In this document: one piece after another, positions 63,723-64,000 of the stretch
Numbering within the stretch: position 1 is the stretch's first letter
Layout of the letters: each line of letters starts with the position of its first letter
Assembly (NCBI GenBank): GCA_024405215.1
Contig: JAKSPB010000006.1
Location: 1 to 64,000, forward strand
Length of the DNA: 64,000 nucleotides
Direction of reading: 5' to 3'
Source: Lentisphaeria bacterium
GTDB taxonomy: Bacteria; Verrucomicrobiota; Lentisphaeria; Oligosphaerales; Oligosphaeraceae
Notes under the pieces: model-generated
Database searches by the model: none
Seen by the model: only the letters and a program-made list of their open reading frames with translations
What the model was told of the DNA's origin: nothing
Position numbers and translations under genes: made by a program

Positions 63723-64000
63723 ATGAACAAAATGTTCTGCTTCCAATGCCAGGAGACCTTCCGCAACACCGGCTGTAATCTGGCCGGAATGTGCGGGAAA
63801 AATTCCGAGACAGCAAATCTGATGGATGAACTTGTCCGTCAACTGAAGTTACTGGCGCTTTCCAGGGAAGTGTCGAAGGAGCGTGGTCTTTTTCTTGTCC
63901 AATCGCTTTTCATGACAATAACCAATGCGAATTTCGATTCGGAGCGGATCAAAGCCCAGCTTGCCCGTGCGAAGGAATTGACGGGACCGACCAATGCGAC
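63723..64000 (+). CDS. hcp: Hybrid-cluster protein / hydroxylamine reductase, 5' part
   Basis: The first 92 residues of Hcp; the gene runs off the right edge. The N-terminal CFQCQET, NTGC and GMCGK motifs give the four cysteines that bind the cubane cluster, and the following helical segment (MDELVRQLKLLALSREV) fits the family. Hcp reduces NO or hydroxylamine under anaerobic nitrosative stress, in line with an anaerobic lifestyle. A strong AGGAGG site precedes the ATG at 63723. Confidence 0.93.
   Translation, partial: MNKMFCFQCQETFRNTGCNLAGMCGKNSETANLMDELVRQLKLLALSREVSKERGLFLVQSLFMTITNANFDSERIKAQLARAKELTGPTNA

Overview
The window reads as chromosomal DNA of a GC-rich, Gram-negative, saccharolytic heterotroph, most likely from Lentisphaerota (PVC group, Victivallis-like). 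This placement is inferred. The support is a pseudopilin-type N-methylation protein with an exact C-terminal H-x9-DG motif, a Kdo transferase (WaaA), several lipoproteins, many secreted glycan-active enzymes, and intergenic dispersed repeats. No rRNA, tRNA or CRISPR array was recognised.

Layout. 1-6.3 kb: a 9-bp tandem repeat, then two tandem secreted GH42-like glycosidases, each behind a near-identical promoter. 6.4-20.8 kb: a minus-strand housekeeping run (DUF362 ferredoxin-like protein, UvrD/PcrA helicase, LysS, PlsY, NAD kinase, TonB-like protein, RsmB-like rRNA methyltransferase, FolD, family 5 solute-binding protein, SppA, a secreted unknown, SpoU/TrmH methyltransferase). 20.8-23.7 kb: an AT-rich patch with three small secreted unknowns and gene debris. 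23.7-31 kb: SGNH esterase, NCS2 purine permease, an LTA-synthase-like sulfatase overlapping a PAP2 phosphatase, and a secreted tyrosine phosphatase. 31-39.5 kb: a carbohydrate cluster (GH130 phosphorylase, CE15-like protein lacking its catalytic Ser and His, pseudopilin, AraC regulator, SGNH protein, GH123/DUF4091-like glycosidase). 40-47 kb: WaaA, HrpB helicase, GH36 alpha-galactosidase, family 3 solute-binding lipoprotein. 47-63 kb: a defence island. 63.7 kb to the end: start of hybrid-cluster protein (Hcp).

The defence island is the most unusual part. A solitary HigA-type antitoxin with its own palindromic operator and a beta-class DNA methyltransferase point toward a ~14.5-kb opposing operon. 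In transcription order this operon encodes a SNF2/RapA-like helicase, an OLD-like AAA ATPase, a DUF4276 Toprim-like protein, a type III Mod methyltransferase, a type III Res subunit and an SMC-like ATPase with a DUF2326-type C-terminus. Most junctions overlap or nearly touch. Mod is broken by a single extra base in a GGGG run, so it reads as two pieces. Its target-recognition region is strikingly AT-rich compared with the rest of the gene. These features suggest a modular, recently exchanged and possibly switched-off restriction system fused to two further ATPase modules.

A family of ~100-bp palindrome-bearing repeats (five copies) and two arrays of GTCGGACNN units lie between transcription units in the first half of the window. 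All base-composition statements are visual estimates.
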